A program made the translations under genes and the position numbers. This document shows, piece after piece, positions 1 to 10,031 of a stretch of 64,000 bases of DNA. The notes under the pieces are model-generated. The model did no database searches, was not told the origin of the DNA, and saw only the letters and a list, made by a program, of their open reading frames with translations. Numbering within the stretch: position 1 is the first letter of the stretch; every line of letters starts with the position of its first letter. The DNA lies in NCBI RefSeq assembly GCF_014656135.1, contig NZ_BNBV01000009.1, positions 1-64,000 on the forward strand, written 5' to 3'. This DNA comes from Streptomyces thermodiastaticus (GTDB taxonomy: Bacteria > Actinomycetota > Actinomycetes > Streptomycetales > Streptomycetaceae).

Positions 1-75
1 AACCCGGAAGCTAAGCCTTACAGCGCCGATGGTACTGCAGGGGGGACCCTGTGGGAGAGTAGGACGCCGCCGGAC
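1..75 (+). rRNA. rrf: 5S ribosomal RNA, 3' part
   Basis: The window opens inside a 5S rRNA. The stretch from AACCCGGAAGCTAAGCC through GGTACTGCAGGGGGGACCC to GGGAGAGTAGGACGCCGCC is the classic 3' two thirds of actinobacterial 5S rRNA. The 5' part lies outside the window. The end near base 75 is set by the CGCCGCCGGAC tail. An rRNA operon therefore lies immediately to the left, and the hairpin that follows is its terminator. Confidence 0.93.
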
Positions 76-85
76 TACACTTCGA

Positions 86-128
86 AGGGTTGGGCCCGGA
101 ACTTCGGTTCTGGGCCCAACCCCTTTTT
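86..128 (+). terminator. rRNA operon terminator
   Basis: A strong stem-loop: GGGTTGGGCCC at 87-97 pairs with GGGCCCAACCC at 112-122 around a stable inner GAAC-TTCG-GTTC tetraloop, followed by TTTTT at 124-128. It sits just after 5S rRNA and fits an intrinsic terminator of the rrn operon. Confidence 0.9.
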
Positions 129-174
129 GCTGTCCGTCACTTGGCGTTCATGTCGTCCGAGCAGCATCCGCGGC

Positions 175-870
175 ATGGAGACTGCAGCCTTGCTGAGGGC
201 CGGCGGTGTCGGGCTCGGTGACGAGGTCGTCGTGCCGGCGTTCGGCAACGTGGACATCGCCGAAGCGGTGGTCCGCATCGGTGCGTTGCCGGTGTTCGCC
301 GACATCGACCCCGTGACGTACTGCCTGGACCCCGTGGCCGTCGAGGCGGCCGTGACACCGCGTACCGCGGCTGTCGTCGTCGTCCACCGTTTCGGACGTA
401 CCGCCGACCTGAGGCGGATGCACGAGGTCGGGCAGCGGCACGGCTTGCTCGTACTGGAGTATCACGAAACCGAGGTGCCGCGCGGCGAGCTGGCACAGCG
501 CAGAGAGCGCGCCGCATATCTGGACGCGCGGCTGCGGGGCGTCGTCACGCCCGACGGCGGGGCCGGGCACACCTACCAGCAGTACGTCGTGCGGGTGTTG
601 GGCAATGGCCGGCCCGACCGGGACGCCTTCGCCGCAGCCCTGCGGGCCCGAGGAATCGCGTGCCGGGTGCCGGTCAAGACGCCCGTGCACCGGCTACCGG
701 ATTTCCGCCGGTACGTGTCACTGCCGGAGACGGAACGGGCCGCGCAGGAGACACTGGCGCTGCCGGTGGACGCCTCGTTGACGAAACGGGAGATGCGGCG
801 GATCGTCTCCGCGTGCAATGCGCTGGGCGGACCGATGGCGGTTGGGAGCACAGCCGAGTTCGGGGTATGA
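175..870 (+). CDS. DegT/DnrJ/EryC1/StrS-fold protein lacking the PLP-lysine segment
   Basis: The product (231 aa from ATG 175) begins inside the DegT/DnrJ aminotransferase fold: a segment like the family GTDAL..ALGIGPGDEV is followed by VVVPAFGNVDIAEAVVRIGALPVFADIDP and a typical VEAAVTPRTAAVVVVHRFG block. It then jumps to the C-terminal small domain (HTYQQYVVRV, DAFAAALRARGIACRVP, LALPVD). About 50 N-terminal residues and about 110 central residues of a normal family member, including the Schiff-base lysine, are absent while the frame stays open. It is therefore unlikely to be a PLP aminotransferase. No convincing Shine-Dalgarno precedes ATG 175, and the upstream TTG at 127 lies inside the rRNA terminator. 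It may be a decaying relic or a repurposed scaffold. Confidence 0.6.
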   Translation: METAALLRAGGVGLGDEVVVPAFGNVDIAEAVVRIGALPVFADIDPVTYCLDPVAVEAAVTPRTAAVVVVHRFGRTADLRRMHEVGQRHGLLVLEYHETEVPRGELAQRRERAAYLDARLRGVVTPDGGAGHTYQQYVVRVLGNGRPDRDAFAAALRARGIACRVPVKTPVHRLPDFRRYVSLPETERAAQETLALPVDASLTKREMRRIVSACNALGGPMAVGSTAEFGV

Positions 871-871
871 T
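842..871 (+). promoter_or_regulatory. candidate promoter of tRNA-Thr
   Basis: TTGGGA at 842-847 and TATGAT at 866-871 are separated by 18 bases and would start transcription about 30 bases before the tRNA. The -10 overlaps the stop codon of the preceding gene. Confidence 0.5.
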
Positions 872-911
872 CTATTCAGTCGCCGCGAGGGAAACCCCGC
901 AGAGGTGACAG

Positions 912-987
912 GCCCCTATAGCTCAGTCGGCAGAGCGTCTCCATGGTAAGGAGAAGGTCAACGGTTCGATTCCGTTTGGGGGCTCCA
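912..987 (+). tRNA. tRNA-Thr (GGT anticodon)
   Basis: A complete cloverleaf. The acceptor GCCCCTA (912-918) pairs with TGGGGGC (977-983). The anticodon stem TCTCC/GGAGA encloses loop ATGGTAA with anticodon GGT, reading ACC and ACT threonine codons. The T arm is AACGG-TTCGATT-CCGTT. The 3' CCA is encoded (985-987). A terminator follows immediately, so this is a single-tRNA transcription unit. Confidence 0.95.
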
Positions 988-995
988 CGGAAAAT

Positions 996-1022
996 GGCCC
1001 CGCCCTTGCGCGGGGCCTTTTT
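996..1022 (+). terminator. tRNA-Thr terminator
   Basis: GGCCCCGC (996-1003) pairs with GCGGGGCC (1010-1017) and is followed by a T run, 9 bases after the tRNA end. On the other strand it also lies downstream of osaC. Confidence 0.85.
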
Positions 1023-1090
1023 CGTCTGCCGTTGTGTCAGGCCGCCGAGGCCGGCGCGGAAGACGGTGGCGAACTCGGCGCCTGCCGGGC

Positions 1091-3826
1091 CTAGTTCTCC
1101 GGAACCCGCATCGCCAGAATCGCCATGTCGTCGGACGGCGCGTCCTGAGCGAAACGCTCCACCGCCCGCATGATGCGTGCGGCGACCGCGCCGGCCGTCA
1201 GGCCCGTGCACGTGGTCAGCACATCCGCGAGGCCGTCGTCGCCCAGCATGCGCGTGCCCTCGCGGCGTTCGGTCACCCCGTCCGTGACGCACAGCAGCAC
1301 GTCGCCCGGATCCAGGACGACGGTCTGCTCGTACAGTTCCAGGTCCTCGATGACGCCCAGCAGCGGCTGCGGCTCGGCGGCCGGTTCGACCGTGCCGTCC
1401 TGGCGCAGACGCAGCGGCAGCGGATGGCCGGCGCAGACCACCTTCAGCTCGGCGCTGCCGTTCTCCTGCGGGCGCAACTCGCCGTACAGCAGGGTGAGGA
1501 AGCGGCTGCGGGCGCCCTCGTCGATGATCGCGGAGTTCAGGCGCTGCAGGACCGACGGGCCGTCGTAGCCCTCGCGGGCCAGCAGACGCAGGGCGTGCCG
1601 GGCCAGGCCGGTGACGGCCGCGGCCTCCGGGCCCGTGCCGCAGACATCGCCGATGGCGAAGCCGTAGGCGCCGTCACGGATGGGGAACAGGTCGTAGAAG
1701 TCGCCGCCGACCTCGTTGCCCTCGCCGGCCGCGCGGTAGATGACGTCGACCTCCACCCCGTCGATCTGCGGCAGGCCCGGCGGGAGCAGGCTGCGCTGCA
1801 GCGACTGGCTGATGGCCGTGCGTTCCGAGTACAGCCGGGCGTTGTCCAGGGCGAGGGCGGCACGGCGGCTGAGGTCCTCGGCGAGTTCCAGGATCTCCTG
1901 GCGGAAGTGCTCGTCGGTGGGTTTGCCGAGGGTCAGCATGCCGATGACGCGGTTGCGGGCGACCAGCGGCAGCACCACCGTCTCGCCGCCGACCGCGGCG
2001 GCCGTGGCGAGGGTGGGGCCGATGGACGTGCCGACCTGGTGGTGGGAGTCGCCGAGGCCGAGGCTGCGCATGGAGGAGCGCAGCGCGGCCTGGTGGGCCG
2101 CCTCCCCGGGGGCGGTCCACACCCGGGCGCCCGGGGTGGGCACCGGGTCCGGCGGCGGGATCTTCGACAGCAGGGACTTGATGCCGTCGATGAGTTCCTC
2201 GTCCTCGTGCAGGACGTAGGACAGATACGGTTCGGAGGCCTGGTCGGCGATGGTGTAGACGGCGCACCAGGTGGCCAGCGTCGGCACGGTCATCTGCGCC
2301 ATCAGGGCGAGCGTCTGGTCGCGGTCCAGGGTGCCGGCCAGCAGGTCGGATGCCTCGACGAGGAAACTGAGGGAGCCGCGGCGCAGCCGCTCCAGCTCGC
2401 CCAGGCGGGCCGACTCGACGGCCAGGGCGATGCGGTCCGCGGCGAACTGCAGGCGCAGCGCCTCCTCGTTGGAGTACCGGCCGGGTGCTTCGGCGGCCAC
2501 GCCGAGGGAACCGGTCAGGCGGCCCTCGACCTTCAGCGGAACGGTGACGAGGGACCGCATGCCGGTCCCGCGGAGCAGGGGCACGGCGCCGGGCGCGGCC
2601 GTGAGGTCGTCGTGGACGGCGGGCATGCGGGCCGAGCCGTAGCGGCCGGGGCCGGCCTCGACAGGGACGCGGGCGAAGCGCTGGCGGGCGGACGGCAGAC
2701 CCGTGGTGGCGCGGACCTCCAGCTCGGTCTCGTCGTCGGTGGCCAGCAGCAGGAAGGCGGCGTCGCCGTCGAGCATGTCGCGGGCTCGTTCGACGGTGCG
2801 CTGCAGCAGGCTGTCGAGGTCGTCGGGGGCGGGTGAGCCGATGAAGACCTCGAAGGGGTCGGCGGTGGCGCTGTCGGAGGAGGTGCCCGTGTCGCCGGTG
2901 GCGCGCAACGGGGTCTGCAGAACGGCTCGTTCGTGGTCGCGGACGAGCAGGCACACCGTGGAGGGCTCGCCGCTGGTGTCGCGGACGCGCAGATGCGAGC
3001 CGTAGACGGGGATGACGCGGCCGTGGACGCCGCGGATGCCGTAACTGCCCTCCCAGCGGGAGAGTTGGAGCGCCTCGGCGACGCCGGTCCCGGTGCCCGG
3101 GGTGTGCGGCCAGGCCGCGAAGTCGGTCAGCGGCTTGCCCACCACCTGGTCGGCGGCGTAGCCGAAGAGGGCCTCCGCGTCCTCGTTCCAGGCGGTGACG
3201 GTGCCGTTGCGGTCGACCTGGACGACGGCGACCCGGACCCGTCCTTCGGTCGCCGGGAGGAGTTCGGTGGGCAGGACCGGGCCGGCGGAGCGGGTGCCGA
3301 CCGGGCGTTCGGGCAGGTCGAGTTGGAACCAGACGGTCTTGTGCGTCGGGGTGTACTCGACGCCCCAGCGGCCGGCGAGGGCCGCGCACAGCTGCAGGCC
3401 GCGGCCGCCTTCCTGGTCGGGGCTGCCCATGGAGACCGGGGCGCTCTGCACGGGGACCTCGCGCTCCGGGTAGCGGTCGGAGACCTCGATGCGCACTCCG
3501 TGGTCGCTGCGCAGGCAGACCACCTCGGCGGCGGTTCCGGCGTGGACGACGGCGTTGGTGACCAGTTCGCTGGTGAGGACCACCGCGTCGTCCACGACGT
3601 CGGCGAAGCCCCACCCCTGGAGGGTGTCGCGGACGAAGGACCGGGCGGTCGCGACGGATCGCCCGAGGGGCTCGAAGCTGGCGGCCGCGCGCGCGGTGAT
3701 CACAGAACTCCTCGTCCGGTTGTCGACGTCCCCGTGCGGGCCGCGCGGCGCGTGGTGCCGCGTGGGCAGCGGCGCACCCGGCGGCCGAGGCTGCAGGGGC
3801 TGTCCCCCGATCACTCCGGTGGTCAT
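1091..3826 (-). CDS. osaC: OsaC-type multidomain regulator: RsbW-like ATPase, PAS, GAF, PP2C (SpoIIE) phosphatase
   Basis: A 911-aa cytosolic regulator. Domains in order: RsbW-like HATPase (about 45-150, N-box ELVTNAVVHAG), PAS (about 165-260, NGTVTAWNEDAEALFGY), GAF (about 335-470), a second GAF-like region (about 490-655) and a SpoIIE-type PP2C phosphatase (about 675-900, with EVGGDFYDLF, CVTDGVTE and SDDMAIL). The combination of an anti-sigma kinase and a PP2C phosphatase indicates control of a SigB-like sigma factor by partner switching. In S. coelicolor OsaC is reported to restrain SigB after osmotic stress. ATG 3826 is preceded by GGAGGG at a long 12-base spacing; an in-frame GTG at 3868 is an alternative. 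It is divergent from osaA. Confidence 0.88.
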   Translation of the reverse strand: MTTGVIGGQPLQPRPPGAPLPTRHHAPRGPHGDVDNRTRSSVITARAAASFEPLGRSVATARSFVRDTLQGWGFADVVDDAVVLTSELVTNAVVHAGTAAEVVCLRSDHGVRIEVSDRYPEREVPVQSAPVSMGSPDQEGGRGLQLCAALAGRWGVEYTPTHKTVWFQLDLPERPVGTRSAGPVLPTELLPATEGRVRVAVVQVDRNGTVTAWNEDAEALFGYAADQVVGKPLTDFAAWPHTPGTGTGVAEALQLSRWEGSYGIRGVHGRVIPVYGSHLRVRDTSGEPSTVCLLVRDHERAVLQTPLRATGDTGTSSDSATADPFEVFIGSPAPDDLDSLLQRTVERARDMLDGDAAFLLLATDDETELEVRATTGLPSARQRFARVPVEAGPGRYGSARMPAVHDDLTAAPGAVPLLRGTGMRSLVTVPLKVEGRLTGSLGVAAEAPGRYSNEEALRLQFAADRIALAVESARLGELERLRRGSLSFLVEASDLLAGTLDRDQTLALMAQMTVPTLATWCAVYTIADQASEPYLSYVLHEDEELIDGIKSLLSKIPPPDPVPTPGARVWTAPGEAAHQAALRSSMRSLGLGDSHHQVGTSIGPTLATAAAVGGETVVLPLVARNRVIGMLTLGKPTDEHFRQEILELAEDLSRRAALALDNARLYSERTAISQSLQRSLLPPGLPQIDGVEVDVIYRAAGEGNEVGGDFYDLFPIRDGAYGFAIGDVCGTGPEAAAVTGLARHALRLLAREGYDGPSVLQRLNSAIIDEGARSRFLTLLYGELRPQENGSAELKVVCAGHPLPLRLRQDGTVEPAAEPQPLLGVIEDLELYEQTVVLDPGDVLLCVTDGVTERREGTRMLGDDGLADVLTTCTGLTAGAVAARIMRAVERFAQDAPSDDMAILAMRVPEN

Positions 3827-4198
3827 AGTGTGCGGCTGCCCTCCGATGCCCGCTCGTACCTGTGCCACCGCCCAGGCCGGACGGACCGGCGTGGCTGGAC
3901 AGCCGCATGCAAGGTTACTTACCTTCGCCGTCCGTGCGGATGCCGGTCATCGGTGTTTTCGCCCGGAGGGCGTGCGGACGGTGTGCGAAGCTGCCGAACT
4001 GTTATGGCCTGGTTCGGCGGGGGTGAAACACTGGGCAGGCTTGTAGTGACGGTGTGAACGGGCGGAGTGGCGAGGCGCCCGGCGGGGCAGCAGCCCCCGG
4101 CGGCCCGGTCGCACCGGCGAAGGCAGAGCAGATGCCGGTACACCATGCCGTGATACCGGGGGACAGCAGTAACGGTCGATCCCTGCGGGAGGGACACA
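3827..4198. promoter_or_regulatory. divergent osaC/osaA control region
   Basis: A 372-base non-coding stretch separates the divergent starts. It holds the imperfect palindrome AAGGTTACTTACCTT (3911-3925) about 85 bases before the osaC start. A GGGAGGGA ribosome site lies just before the osaA GTG. I looked for a SigB-type promoter (GTTT-N14-16-GGGTAY) facing osaC and found no clear match. Confidence 0.5.
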
Positions 4199-7100
4199 GT
4201 GGAGTCTGGCGCAGCGACGCGGGGCACGAAGACGCGCGCGAGGAGCGGACCGTCCGGTCAGTCCCCGAGCAGTAGGCGCACGCCGCGCGGCAGCACCACC
4301 ACGGTGGACACCGCCGCGCTGAACCGGCTGCTGGCCGCCCTGGAGGCGATGCGGGACGGGAACTTCCGCAAGCGGCTGACGGTGTCCGGGGACGGCGTGA
4401 TGGCGGAGATCGCCGCGGTCTTCAACGAGGTGGCCGACCGGAACCTGCACCTGACCGGTGAGCTGGCGCGGGTGCGGCGCATGGTGGGACGTGACGGAAA
4501 GCTCACGGAGCGGCTGGAGACGGGGGCCAGCGAGGGGTCCTGGGCGACGGCGATCGAGGACTGCAACGCCCTCGTCGACGACCTGGTCCGGCCCGTCTCC
4601 GAGGTCGGGCGGGTGCTGTCCGCGGTCGCCGAGGGCGATCTGTCCCCGCGGATGGAGCTGCGCACCCCGGGGCCTGCGGGGCATCCGCTGCGCGGGGAGT
4701 TCCTGAAGGTCGGGCGGACGGTCAACAACCTGGTCGATCAGCTGTCGGCGTTCACCGACGAGGTCACGCGGGTGGCCAGCGAGGTGGGCACCGAGGGCAA
4801 GCTGGGCGGGCAGGCGCGGGTGCGCGGGCTGTCCGGGTCGTGGAAGGACCTCACGGACTCCGTCAACATGATGGCGTCCCGGCTGACGGACCAGGTGCGG
4901 GACATCGCGCTGGTGACGACGGCGGTCGCCAAGGGCGATCTGTCGCGGAAGGTGACCGTGCAGGTCGCCGGCGAGATGCTGGAGCTGAAGAACACCGTCA
5001 ACACGATGGTGGACCAGCTGTCCGCGTTCTCCTCCGAGGTGACCAGGGTCGCCCGGGAGGTGGGCACGGACGGCATCCTGGGCGGTCAGGCGCACGTGCC
5101 GGGGGTGGCCGGGACGTGGAAGGAGCTCACCGACTCGGTGAACCTGATGGCCGGCAACCTCACGGCGCAGGTGCGCGGCATCGCCCAGGTCACCACGGCC
5201 GTCGCCAACGGTGATCTGTCGCAGAAGGTGACCGTCCCGGCACGCGGCGAGGTCGCGCGGCTGGCCGAGACGATCAACCAGATGACGGAGACGCTGCGGA
5301 TCTTCGCGGACGAGGTCACGCGGGTGGCCAACGAGGTCGGCGCGGAGGGCCGGCTGGGCGGCCAGGCGAACGTCCCGGGTGTCGCGGGCACCTGGAAGGA
5401 TCTGACGGACTCCGTGAACACGGTGTTCCGCAACCTGACCACGCAGGTGCGGGACATCGCCGCGGTGACGACGGCGGTGGCCAACGGTGATCTGTCGCAG
5501 AAGGTCACCGTGGACGTGGCCGGCGAGATGCTGGAGCTGAAGAACACCGTCAACGGCATGGTGGACCAGCTGTCGGCGTTCGGTGCCGAGGTGACGCGCG
5601 TGGCGCGGGAGATCGGGGTCGAGGGCGAGCTGGGCGGCCAGGCGCAGGTGCCGGGTGCGGCCGGCGCGTGGAAGGACCTGACGGACTCGGTCAACACCGC
5701 CTTCCGCAACCTGACCGGTCAGGTGAGGAACATCGCCCAGGTGACGACGGCGGTGGCCAACGGTGATCTGTCGCAGAAGGTCACCGTGGACGTCTCCGGC
5801 GAGATGCTCCAGCTGAAGAACACCGTGAACACGATGGTGGACCAGCTGTCGTCCTTCGCCGACCAGGTCATCCGGATCTCCCGGGACGTGGGCACCGAGG
5901 GCCGGCTGGGCGGTCAGGCCCGGGTGGACGGGGTGTCGGGCACGTGGAAGGAGCTGACCGACTCCGTCAACTTCATGGCGGAGAACCTCACCTCGCAGGT
6001 GCGGCAGATCGCCCAGGTGACGACGGCGGTGGCGCGTGGTGATCTGTCGCAGAAGATCGACGTGGACGCGCGCGGGGAGTTCCTGGAGCTGAAGAACACC
6101 ATCAACACGATGGTCGACCAGCTCTCCGCGTTCGCCGACCAGGTCACCCGGGTGGCCCACGAGGTGGGCACCGAGGGCCGGCTGGGCGGTCAGGCGCAGG
6201 TGCCGGGCGTGGCCGGTGTGTGGCGGGACCTGACCGACTCGGTCAACGGCATGGCCGGCAACCTCACCTCGCAGGTGCGCAACATCGCGCAGGTCGCCAC
6301 GGCGGTGGCGCGCGGTGATCTGTCGCAGAAGATCACCGTGGACGCCCGCGGGGAGATCCTGGAGCTGAAGAACACACTGAACACGATGGTCGACCAGCTG
6401 TCGTCGTTCGCCGAGGAGGTCACGCGGGTGGCCCGGGAGGTGGGCACCGAGGGCATCCTGGGCGGCCAGGCGAAGGTCGAGGGAGTCTCGGGCACCTGGA
6501 AGGACCTGACCCAGTCGGTCAACGGCATGGCGAACAACCTCACCATGCAGGTGCGCAACATCGCCGAGGTCACCACGGCCGTCGCCAAGGGCGACCTGTC
6601 GAAGAAGATCACCGTCGACGCCAAGGGCGAGATCCTGGAGCTGGTGACCACCGTCAACACGATGGTGGACCAGCTGTCGTCGTTCGCCGAGCAGGTCACG
6701 CGGGTGGCCCGCGAGGTGGGCACCGAGGGCATCCTGGGCGGTCAGGCGCACGTGCCGGGCGTGGTCGGCATCTGGAAGGACCTCAGCGACAACGTCAACC
6801 TGATGGCCAACAACCTGACCATGCAGGTGCGCAACATCTCCCAGGTCGCCGCGGCGGTGGCCAACGGTGATCTGACGCGGACGGTGACGATCGAGGCGCG
6901 CGGCGAGGTCGCGCAGCTCGCGGACACCTTCAACACCATGGTCAAGACGCTGAGTTCGTTCGCCGACCAGGTCACCAAGGTGGCCCGTGAGGTGGGCACG
7001 GACGGCATCCTCGGCGGGCAGGCCTATGTGCCGGGGGTGGCCGGCACCTGGAAGGACCTGACCGAGTCGGTGAACCAGATGGCGTCCAACCTGACCGGGC

Positions 7101-9706
7101 AGGTGCGCAACATCGCCATGGTCACCACCGCCATCGCCAAGGGCGACCTGACGAAGAAGATCGACATCGACGCGCGTGGGGAGATCCTGGAGCTGAAGAC
7201 GACCATCAACACGATGGTCGACCAGCTGTCGTCGTTCGCCGAGGAGGTCACGCGGGTGGCCCGCGAGGTGGGCACCGAGGGCCAGCTCGGCGGGCAGGCG
7301 CGGGTGCGGGACGTGGACGGCACCTGGCGGGACCTGACGGAGTCCGTCAACGAGATGGCCGGGAACCTGACCCGGCAGGTGCGTGCCATCGCACGGGTGG
7401 CCTCCGCGGTGACGCGCGGAGACCTGGAGCTGCAGATCGACGTCGACGCCTCCGGCGAGATCAAGGAGCTGCAGGACTCCATCAACAAGATGATCTCGAA
7501 CCTGCGCGACACCACGATCGCCAACAAGGAGCAGGACTGGCTCAAGGGCAACCTGGCCCGTATCTCGGCGCTGATGCAGGGCCGCCGGGACCTGGAGGAC
7601 GTGGCCTCGCTGATCATGAGCGAGCTGACGCCGGTGGTCTCCGCGCAGCACGGCGCGTTCTTCGTGGCGATGCCGCCGGCCGACGACACCGAGCTGGGCG
7701 GCGACGGGGACGCCTACGAGCTGCGGATGCTCGGTTCCTACGGCTACTCGGTGGGCTCGATGCCGACGTCGTTCCGGCCCGGTGAGGGCCTGATCGGGAC
7801 GGCGGCCAAGGAGAAGCGCACGATCCTGGTGGACAAGGCGCCCAGCGGGTACCTGAAGATCTCCTCCGGGCTCGGCGAGGCGCCGCCCGCACAGGTGATC
7901 GTGCTGCCGGTGCTGTTCGAGGGCAAGGTGCTCGGTGTGATCGAGCTGGCCTCGTTCACGCCGTTCACGCAGATCCAGAAGGACTTCCTCAACCAGATCG
8001 CGGAGATGATCGCCACCAGCGTCAACACCATCTCCGTCAACACCAAGACCGAGCAGCTGCTCAAGCAGTCGCAGGAGCTGACCGAGCAGCTGCGGCTGCG
8101 GTCGGAGGAGCTGGAGCAGCGGCAGCTGGCGCTGCAGGCGTCCAACGCCGAACTGGAGGAGAAGGCCGAGCTGCTGGCCCAGCAGAACCGGGACATCGAG
8201 GCGAAGAACTCCGAGATCGAGGAGGCCCGCCAGGTCCTGGAGGAGCGGGCGGAGCAGCTCGCGGTGTCCATGCGGTACCGCAGCGAGTTCCTGGCGAACA
8301 TGTCGCACGAGCTGAGGACGCCGCTGAACTCGCTGCTGATCCTGGCCAAGCTGCTCGCGGACAACGCCGAGGGGAACCTGTCGCCGAAGCAGGTGGAGTT
8401 CGCCGAGACGATCCACGGCGCCGGTTCCGACCTGCTGCAGCTGATCAACGACATCCTGGACCTGTCGAAGGTCGAGGCGGGCAAGATGGACGTCTCCCCG
8501 ACGCGCATCGCGCTCGTGCAGCTCATCGACTACGTGGAGGCCACCTTCCGGCCACTGACGGCGGAGAAGGGCCTGGATCTGTCGGTGCGGGTGTCGCCGG
8601 AGCTGCCCGCCACGCTTCACACCGACGAGCAGCGGCTGCTGCAGGTGCTGCGCAACCTGCTGTCGAACGCGGTGAAGTTCACCGACTCCGGTTCGGTGGA
8701 ACTGGTCATCCGCCCAGCCCGGGACGATGTGCCGCAGGCCATCAGGGAGCAGTTGCTGGAGGCCGGTTCGCTCACCGACCCGGACGCGGAGATGATCGCG
8801 TTCTCGGTCACCGACACCGGCATCGGCATCGCGGCCAGCAAGATGCGGGTGATCTTCGAGGCGTTCAAGCAGGCGGACGGCACCACCAGCCGCAAGTACG
8901 GCGGCACGGGCCTCGGGCTGTCCATCTCCCGGGAGATCGCGCAGCTGCTCGGCGGTGAGATCCACGCGCAGAGCGAACCGGGCCGCGGCTCGACCTTCAC
9001 GCTGTATCTGCCGCTGCACCCGGGCGATCTGCCGCCGCAGGGCTACCAGCAGCCGGGGTCCGCGCTGGAGTCGGACGAACTCGTCACCGCGGAGCCGGAG
9101 CAGTCGGAGCTGTCGTCCGGTCAGGTCGAGATGCCGGCCGAGGTCAGGTCGTACCAGGAGGCGCAGTCCGGTGCGGCGGCCCTGTTCCGGCGCCGCCGCC
9201 GGTCCCTGTCGGCCGCCGAGCAGGCGGCGGGGCAGGCCGAGGACGGGACGGCCGCGGACCAGCTGCCGGACCGGGCGGACGCGGCGGCCGGCGCCGACAG
9301 CCGCGAACAGTGGCACCGGGACGTCCGGTTCGGCGGTGAGAAGGTGCTGATCGTCGACGACGACATCCGCAATGTGTTCGCGCTGACCAGCGTCCTGGAA
9401 CAGCACGGGCTGTCCGTGCTGTACGCGGAGAACGGCCGCGAGGGCATCGAGGTGCTGGAGCAGCACGACGATGTGGCGGTCGTCCTGATGGACATCATGA
9501 TGCCCGAGATGGACGGGTACGCGACGACCACCGCGATCCGCAGGATGCCGCAGTTCGCCGAGCTGCCGATCATCGCGCTGACCGCGAAGGCGATGAAGGG
9601 CGACCGGGAGAAGGCACTGGAGTCGGGCGCCTCCGACTACGTGACCAAGCCGGTCGACCCCGACCATCTGCTGGGCGTGATGGAGAAGTGGATGCGAGGG
9701 GAGTGA
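4199..9706 (+). CDS. osaA: OsaA-type poly-HAMP hybrid sensor histidine kinase
   Basis: 1835 aa with no membrane segment, so cytosolic. Domains: degenerate HAMP region (about 45-227), nine consecutive 92-residue HAMP-type repeats (228-1055) and a final half repeat, GAF (about 1115-1270), coiled coil (about 1275-1355), HisKA with His1370 (NMSHELRTP), HATPase (N box LLSNAVKF, G boxes DTGIGIA and GGTGLGL), and a C-terminal receiver with Asp1765 ([13 protein letters not shown]). The plan resembles fungal group III osmosensing kinases such as Nik1/Os-1. GTG 4199 follows GGGAGGGA. Receiver gene osaB follows 325 bases downstream. In S. coelicolor osaAB is required for osmoadaptation. Confidence 0.9.
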   Translation: MESGAATRGTKTRARSGPSGQSPSSRRTPRGSTTTVDTAALNRLLAALEAMRDGNFRKRLTVSGDGVMAEIAAVFNEVADRNLHLTGELARVRRMVGRDGKLTERLETGASEGSWATAIEDCNALVDDLVRPVSEVGRVLSAVAEGDLSPRMELRTPGPAGHPLRGEFLKVGRTVNNLVDQLSAFTDEVTRVASEVGTEGKLGGQARVRGLSGSWKDLTDSVNMMASRLTDQVRDIALVTTAVAKGDLSRKVTVQVAGEMLELKNTVNTMVDQLSAFSSEVTRVAREVGTDGILGGQAHVPGVAGTWKELTDSVNLMAGNLTAQVRGIAQVTTAVANGDLSQKVTVPARGEVARLAETINQMTETLRIFADEVTRVANEVGAEGRLGGQANVPGVAGTWKDLTDSVNTVFRNLTTQVRDIAAVTTAVANGDLSQKVTVDVAGEMLELKNTVNGMVDQLSAFGAEVTRVAREIGVEGELGGQAQVPGAAGAWKDLTDSVNTAFRNLTGQVRNIAQVTTAVANGDLSQKVTVDVSGEMLQLKNTVNTMVDQLSSFADQVIRISRDVGTEGRLGGQARVDGVSGTWKELTDSVNFMAENLTSQVRQIAQVTTAVARGDLSQKIDVDARGEFLELKNTINTMVDQLSAFADQVTRVAHEVGTEGRLGGQAQVPGVAGVWRDLTDSVNGMAGNLTSQVRNIAQVATAVARGDLSQKITVDARGEILELKNTLNTMVDQLSSFAEEVTRVAREVGTEGILGGQAKVEGVSGTWKDLTQSVNGMANNLTMQVRNIAEVTTAVAKGDLSKKITVDAKGEILELVTTVNTMVDQLSSFAEQVTRVAREVGTEGILGGQAHVPGVVGIWKDLSDNVNLMANNLTMQVRNISQVAAAVANGDLTRTVTIEARGEVAQLADTFNTMVKTLSSFADQVTKVAREVGTDGILGGQAYVPGVAGTWKDLTESVNQMASNLTGQVRNIAMVTTAIAKGDLTKKIDIDARGEILELKTTINTMVDQLSSFAEEVTRVAREVGTEGQLGGQARVRDVDGTWRDLTESVNEMAGNLTRQVRAIARVASAVTRGDLELQIDVDASGEIKELQDSINKMISNLRDTTIANKEQDWLKGNLARISALMQGRRDLEDVASLIMSELTPVVSAQHGAFFVAMPPADDTELGGDGDAYELRMLGSYGYSVGSMPTSFRPGEGLIGTAAKEKRTILVDKAPSGYLKISSGLGEAPPAQVIVLPVLFEGKVLGVIELASFTPFTQIQKDFLNQIAEMIATSVNTISVNTKTEQLLKQSQELTEQLRLRSEELEQRQLALQASNAELEEKAELLAQQNRDIEAKNSEIEEARQVLEERAEQLAVSMRYRSEFLANMSHELRTPLNSLLILAKLLADNAEGNLSPKQVEFAETIHGAGSDLLQLINDILDLSKVEAGKMDVSPTRIALVQLIDYVEATFRPLTAEKGLDLSVRVSPELPATLHTDEQRLLQVLRNLLSNAVKFTDSGSVELVIRPARDDVPQAIREQLLEAGSLTDPDAEMIAFSVTDTGIGIAASKMRVIFEAFKQADGTTSRKYGGTGLGLSISREIAQLLGGEIHAQSEPGRGSTFTLYLPLHPGDLPPQGYQQPGSALESDELVTAEPEQSELSSGQVEMPAEVRSYQEAQSGAAALFRRRRRSLSAAEQAAGQAEDGTAADQLPDRADAAAGADSREQWHRDVRFGGEKVLIVDDDIRNVFALTSVLEQHGLSVLYAENGREGIEVLEQHDDVAVVLMDIMMPEMDGYATTTAIRRMPQFAELPIIALTAKAMKGDREKALESGASDYVTKPVDPDHLLGVMEKWMRGE
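4880..7363 (+). repeat. nine in-frame tandem 276-bp repeats inside osaA
   Basis: Nine units of exactly 276 bp (92 codons) follow one another without a single inserted or deleted codon. Units start at 4880, 5156, 5432 and so on, and a tenth partial unit starts at 7364. Each encodes a NLTxQVRxIAxVTTAVAxGDLSxK block, a [29 protein letters not shown] block and a [11 protein letters not shown] block, that is, alternating canonical and divergent HAMP modules. Units 2 and 8 share a distinct [11 protein letters not shown] / [11 protein letters not shown] variant in place of [11 protein letters not shown]. Confidence 0.93.
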
Positions 9707-10031
9707 CGGTGCGGGCCGGGACCGCCGGGGGCCACGGGTTCCGCTGCGGCGGGTCCCGGCCGGTGCGTGACGTGGTGAAGGTGTCGAGGCGAGGTGCACG
9801 TTGTCGTGGTCAGGTGCGGGAACGGGGGAACCTTCCGGTCTTCCGCCGCGTTTCTGCTACGTGCACAGTGACATCGCGGTGACAGGGTGTGGCGACAGGC
9901 GGGGTGCGGCTACGATGACCGGCACAAGGACGGGCGGCGCAAGGGAGTCGTCCCCTGGGGCGGCACCCGCCGGTGTCACTCCAGGTCCTGCGGACAGGGG
10001 AGGCCCCAAGCCGGGGCGAGGAGGGCGGGCC
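9707..10031 (+). other. osaA-osaB intergenic region
   Basis: 325 bases without a supported gene. The reading frame of osaB stays open upstream to 9801, but codon content there is poor and the strong ribosome site is at 10015-10030. A possible -10, TACGAT at 9911-9916, has no recognisable -35. A separate osaB promoter here is plausible but unproven. Confidence 0.4.

Noticed and set aside
3827..4198. SigB promoter (GTTT-N14-16-GGGTAY) for osaC or osaA
   Set aside because: GGGTGA near 4020 and AGGTAC on the minus strand near 3860 are the closest, and neither has a matching -35.
3947..9799. A 1950-codon open frame antisense to osaA
   Set aside because: It mirrors the third-position GC bias and the repeats of osaA. 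Its product is His/Leu/Arg-rich low complexity without domains.
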